Assembly (NCBI GenBank): GCA_028282185.1
Contig: JANQIJ010000057.1
Coordinates: 1-9,810 of the forward strand
DNA from: Rhodospirillales bacterium
GTDB taxonomy: Bacteria > Pseudomonadota > Alphaproteobacteria > Rhodospirillales > Casp-alpha2
Direction: 5' to 3'
Length of the DNA: 9,810 nt
Shown: positions 7,994-9,810 of the stretch, piece after piece
Layout of the letters: every line of letters starts with the position of its first letter
Position numbering within the stretch: position 1 is the first letter of the stretch
The notes under the pieces: generated by a model
What the model was told of the DNA's origin: nothing
Database searches by the model: none
The model's input: the letters and a program-made list of their open reading frames with translations, nothing else
Made by a program: the position numbers and the translations under genes

Positions 7994-8010
7994 GGCGATC
8001 GTAGATCGCC
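7994..8010 (-). promoter_or_regulatory. Hairpin in the leader of the minus-strand barrel gene
   Basis: GGCGATC (7994-8000) and GATCGCC (8004-8010) form a perfect 7-bp stem with a 3-base loop, ending 31 bases upstream of the start at 7962. In the mRNA it would be a stable leader hairpin close to, but not covering, the ribosome site. It could affect mRNA stability or be bound as DNA. Confidence 0.4.
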
Positions 8011-8022
8011 GGCCTTCGCGGA

Positions 8023-8037
8023 CCCCCCCGTATTTTA
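8023..8037 (-). promoter_or_regulatory. Candidate -10 element and G7 tract at the likely start of transcription
   Basis: On the minus strand TAAAAT (8037-8032) matches the -10 consensus at five of six bases. It is followed after AC-type spacing by a run of seven G (8029-8023), where the start of transcription would be expected. I find no good -35 at normal spacing. This would give the barrel gene at 7962 a leader of about 63 nt. Confidence 0.3.
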
Positions 8038-8250
8038 TGCATGTATAAGCCGAAGCTTTTGAAAAAGATACATACTGTCGAATTGTCCAGACTTCGTTTA
8101 CGGGCCGACAAGCGATCGCAGGCGCTGGCTGGGCCACGGTTTTGGCCTGCCGCGGACACTTTTACGGAACGAATGCGGAACGAATTGACGCCGTTTTCGG
8201 CCCGTCGTAACCCAACTTCGCCTTTACTGGACCGGGTTTGAGCCAAAAGT

Positions 8251-8286
8251 GCCAGGCCCGCGACGGCCGCCTGCCGCGGGCCTGGC
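8251..8286 (-). terminator. GC-rich 12-bp hairpin, possible minus-strand terminator
   Basis: GCCAGGCCCGCG at 8251-8262 is perfectly complementary to 8275-8286, with a 12-base loop. Read on the minus strand the stem is followed by ACTTTTGG, a short T-run; on the plus strand nothing T-rich follows. A weak terminator for a minus-strand transcript is the best reading. A competing stem, CCTGCC (8270-8275) with GGCAGG (8284-8289), overlaps the right arm. Confidence 0.38.
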
Positions 8287-8317
8287 AGGCCGAACCAGAA
8301 AAGCCGCTTGTCGAATG

Positions 8318-8360
8318 AGGTGTTGCATTTTTTCCATTGCAGGTGTTGCATTGTTGCAAC
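8318..8360. promoter_or_regulatory. TTGCA cluster with a GTTGCA-N4-TGCAAC dyad, candidate operator
   Basis: AGGTGTTGCATT occurs twice, at 8318-8329 and 8341-8352. The second copy forms the left half of a perfect dyad, GTTGCA (8345-8350), TTGT, TGCAAC (8355-8360). TTGCA occurs four times in 36 bp (8323, 8337, 8346, 8354). The pattern is that of a dimeric regulator with additional half-sites. It lies about 165-205 bp upstream of the GTG at 8523. Which regulator binds is unknown. Confidence 0.5.
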
Positions 8361-8386
8361 GCTGCCGAAAAACTTCCCTAGGGTTC

Positions 8387-8392
8387 TATAAC
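8387..8392 (+). promoter_or_regulatory. Candidate -10 element for the plus-strand barrel gene
   Basis: TATAAC lies 27 bp downstream of the dyad, matches the -10 consensus at five of six bases, and sits just after the palindrome CCCTAGGG (8376-8383). No -35 hexamer is seen 16-18 bp upstream, which would fit an activator-dependent promoter. It would give a leader of about 120 nt. Confidence 0.28.
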
Positions 8393-8428
8393 GAAACACA
8401 AAATTAATCTTTACCGTTGAATTTTCGC

Positions 8429-8458
8429 ATGTTACGAACTCGTACAACACTGCGTCAA
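8429..8458 (-). promoter_or_regulatory. Candidate sigma-70 type promoter on the minus strand
   Basis: Reading the minus strand, TTGACG (8458-8453) matches the -35 consensus at five of six bases and is followed after 18 bp by TAACAT (8434-8429), four of six. Transcription would start near 8422 and run away from the barrel gene at 8523, toward the hairpin at 8286-8251. Confidence 0.3.
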
Positions 8459-8473
8459 AAAGCGTGCGGCGGG

Positions 8474-8510
8474 TTCGTCGGTATTAATGCGAGCTTCGTC
8501 GGTCCATTAA
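8474..8510 (+). repeat. Imperfect direct repeat in the leader of the plus-strand barrel gene
   Basis: TTCGTCGGTATTAA (8474-8487) recurs as TTCGTCGGTCCATTAA (8495-8510), differing by a two-base insertion. The second copy ends inside the AAGGAG ribosome site (8509-8514), so a factor or RNA pairing with this repeat would be placed to affect translation. Confidence 0.5.
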
Positions 8511-8522
8511 GGAGTAAGAAGA

Positions 8523-9188
8523 GTGAAGAATTTCGTTAAATCAGTGATCGTCGGCGCTGCGGTGGTGATGACCGGCAACGCCGCTATGGCGGACGACGGG
8601 TTTTACGTCGGTGCCTTCGGCGTCGCATCTTTCTATCAAGACTTGGAAGGCAAGATCGACGGGTCGACGGCCAGTTCGGACAACAGCATCGTGGACACGA
8701 ACCGGACGGTCGAACTCGATACCGGGTTCGGCGGCGTTCTTGAGGCCGGCTATAATGTCGACGACTTCACGATCAGCCTGTCCGGCGGTTGGCGTCAAGC
8801 GGAGACCGATAGCATCACGAGCGCGACGAATGTCGACGGTGACGCCGATATCTACACGGCCTTCGTCAACGTTGGGTACAACTTCGACACGGGGACCGAA
8901 ATCACGCCGTTCGTCAACGTCGGCGGTGGCCTGATCGTCGCGGACGCGGACGTCAGCTTCACGGATACCGCTGACGACAATGCCGCTGTATCGGAATCCG
9001 AAACCATCTACGCGCCAGGCGTTCGGGCTGGCGTTGGTTTCGATTACGCGATCGACGCGAACACCTCGCTTTCGGCGGCTTATGATTTGATGCTCAGCTT
9101 CGACGGCGATTTCGACAACAAGTTCGGTAAAGCTGATGACGATCTGCTTGTTCACTCGGTCATGATCGGCATCAAATACGGTTTCTGA
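8523..9188 (+). CDS. Acidic outer-membrane beta-barrel protein, OmpA-like porin family (221 aa)
   Basis: This is a second small outer-membrane barrel. It starts at GTG 8523 with a strong AAGGAG eight bases upstream. Residues 1-23 are a signal peptide, MKNFVKSV then a Val/Ala core, with cleavage after AMA. The mature part begins DDGFYVGAFGV, and the strands alternate with Asp-rich loops: GVLEAGYNV, TISLSGGW, TAFVNVGYNF, ITPFVNVGGGLI, APGVRAGVGFDYA and LSAAYDLML. The last strand ends MIGIKYGF with a terminal Phe. The length fits an eight-stranded barrel with no peptidoglycan-binding OmpA domain. The loops are very acidic, for example near residues 143-160 (DADVSFTDTADDNAA). It lacks cysteine. 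The gene is divergent from the barrel gene ending at 7222 but shares little beyond the general pattern, so recent duplication is unlikely. It is followed by its own terminator. Confidence 0.9.
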   Translation: MKNFVKSVIVGAAVVMTGNAAMADDGFYVGAFGVASFYQDLEGKIDGSTASSDNSIVDTNRTVELDTGFGGVLEAGYNVDDFTISLSGGWRQAETDSITSATNVDGDADIYTAFVNVGYNFDTGTEITPFVNVGGGLIVADADVSFTDTADDNAAVSESETIYAPGVRAGVGFDYAIDANTSLSAAYDLMLSFDGDFDNKFGKADDDLLVHSVMIGIKYGF

Positions 9189-9243
9189 TTGAAAAGCTTC
9201 GCAAACCCGCCGCATATTCGCGGCGCCGGATTGTAGAGTTAAG

Positions 9244-9278
9244 AACGGCCGCCTCTAAGAGGTGGCCGTTTCTTTTTT
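9244..9278 (+). terminator. Rho-independent terminator of the barrel gene
   Basis: AACGGCC (9244-9250) pairs with GGCCGTT (9264-9270); a G-U pair and CCTC/GAGG extend the stem to a TAA loop. TC and six T (9273-9278) follow directly. It lies 56 bp after the stop at 9188. This is a textbook intrinsic terminator in the plus direction; on the minus strand no T-run follows. Confidence 0.93.
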
Positions 9279-9407
9279 GCTCGGAACGGATTTGTCCGGA
9301 GCGGACGGAGGAGGCCGCCGGCCTTGCCATCGCCCTGTCCGCCTTTTCCGTTTCGAGCGGATGATCTCGGCCGTTGCCGGCGCCTTATGGCCCGTCGGCG
9401 GTAGCGG

Positions 9408-9810
9408 TCATTCGTGACGCTCGACCGGCGCGCTCAATGGGCTGCCCTTGGCCGGCCAGGCTCCGACCGCGACAGCTTTCGCCCCCTCGAAGCGAGTGAA
9501 GCTGCGCCGACCGTAATGGGGTAGGGGACGGAGCAAGGCGCCGAGCGCCGCCGCGTCCCGTGCTTGGACGATCAGGATCGGCGGTTTTCCCGCCGGCGCG
9601 GCGACCCAGGCGGCGGCGCTGCCACCGGCGACTTGATCGGGCACCGAACCCAACCCTTGCTGTTCAAGGAAGGCCGCGATTTCAGCTTCCCCGCCAACCA
9701 CCACAGAGGGGACGTCGCCCGGCGGGTGGTCCGTCGGTCGGGTGCGGTTGCCGCGCATCAGGCGGGACGCCAATTCCCGGGCGGTCCGGGCGAATTCCGG
9801 ACCGGGCGAA
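9408..9810 (-). CDS. C-terminal end of a larger protein, tentatively an M1-type metallopeptidase
   Basis: The minus-strand frame is open from the right edge (9809) to the TGA at 9410-9408, 133 residues. The frame continues upstream without a stop, and the only starts inside the window are poor (TTG at 9773, ATG at 9758), so I read this as the end of a longer gene. The visible part starts SPGPEFARTARELASRLM and contains SVVVGGEAEIAAFLEQQGL, ILIVQARDAAALGALLRP and LPHYGRRSFTRFEGAKAV. From memory this arrangement resembles the alpha/beta C-terminal domain of alphaproteobacterial M1 aminopeptidase-like proteins, but the zinc motif HExxH would lie outside the window and cannot be seen. That a protein is encoded is fairly likely from the composition; the family is a guess. 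There is no clear terminator in the 128 bp beyond the stop. Confidence 0.55.
   Translation of the reverse strand, partial: SPGPEFARTARELASRLMRGNRTRPTDHPPGDVPSVVVGGEAEIAAFLEQQGLGSVPDQVAGGSAAAWVAAPAGKPPILIVQARDAAALGALLRPLPHYGRRSFTRFEGAKAVAVGAWPAKGSPLSAPVERHE

Larger units (their letters stand above)
7963..8522. other. 560-bp divergent control region between two barrel genes
   Basis: This is the largest gene-free stretch in the window. It is markedly more AT-rich than its surroundings from about 8031 to 8100 and from 8310 to 8460. It holds promoter-like elements for both barrel genes, the hairpin and G7 tract on the left, a GC-rich 12-bp stem at 8251-8286, a TTGCA cluster with a 16-bp dyad at 8318-8360, and direct repeats at 8474-8510. 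Short open frames here have poor start sites and no recognisable product, so I do not call them genes. Confidence 0.7.

Noticed and set aside
8404..8420. CtrA-like box, TTAA followed by seven bases and a second half
   Set aside because: Only the first half matches; the second reads CGTT in place of TTAA, too weak to report as a site.
7971..8450. 159-codon minus-strand open frame in the divergent region
   Set aside because: It has a weak start, a product with no motif, and runs through the promoter, hairpin and G7 tract of the barrel gene. A shorter 34-codon frame beginning in the TTGCA cluster is equally unsupported.
8541..9215. 224-codon minus-strand open frame opposite the plus-strand barrel gene
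   Set aside because: It is an antisense shadow of a gene with a clear signal peptide, beta strands, terminal Phe and terminator.

Overview
The window looks like chromosome of a GC-rich alphaproteobacterium, probably Rhodospirillales-like. This is inferred from codon use, GTG starts, the style of the porin-like outer-membrane proteins and the fused 5-oxoprolinase; no rRNA or other marker fixes the taxon. There is no phage, transposase, CRISPR array, tRNA or rRNA gene that I can recognise.

Layout from left to right. (1) Positions 1-3526, minus strand: one very long gene for an ATP-dependent 5-oxoprolinase in which the HyuA-like and HyuB-like halves are fused in one frame. Its C-terminal end runs off the left edge. 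A long plus-strand open frame lies antisense to it and is not a gene. (2) Positions 3527-3850: a divergent intergenic region with an inverted repeat and a candidate promoter. (3) Positions 3851-5835, plus strand: two envelope genes likely read together, an unrecognised 392-residue lipoprotein with a proline-rich tail and an unrecognised 242-residue secreted Ala/Pro-rich protein. (4) Positions 6010-7050, plus strand: an NAD-dependent D-2-hydroxyacid dehydrogenase. (5) Positions 7051-7221: a convergent junction with a 15-bp tandem duplication and a 16-bp palindrome. (6) Positions 7222-9188: two small outer-membrane beta-barrel genes placed head to head around a 560-bp control region rich in dyads, direct repeats and a G7 tract; the right-hand one ends in a strong intrinsic terminator. 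(7) Positions 9408-9810, minus strand: the C-terminal end of a gene that continues beyond the right edge, tentatively an M1-type metallopeptidase C-terminal domain.

The metabolic genes (5-oxoprolinase, feeding glutamate from 5-oxoproline; 2-hydroxyacid dehydrogenase) are separate units and the sequence does not tie them into one pathway. The more unusual parts are the unassigned lipoprotein/secreted-protein pair and the region between the two barrel genes, where a minus-strand promoter-like sequence and a downstream GC-rich hairpin could delimit a small RNA of about 175 nt. Neither amounts to a demonstrated new system.
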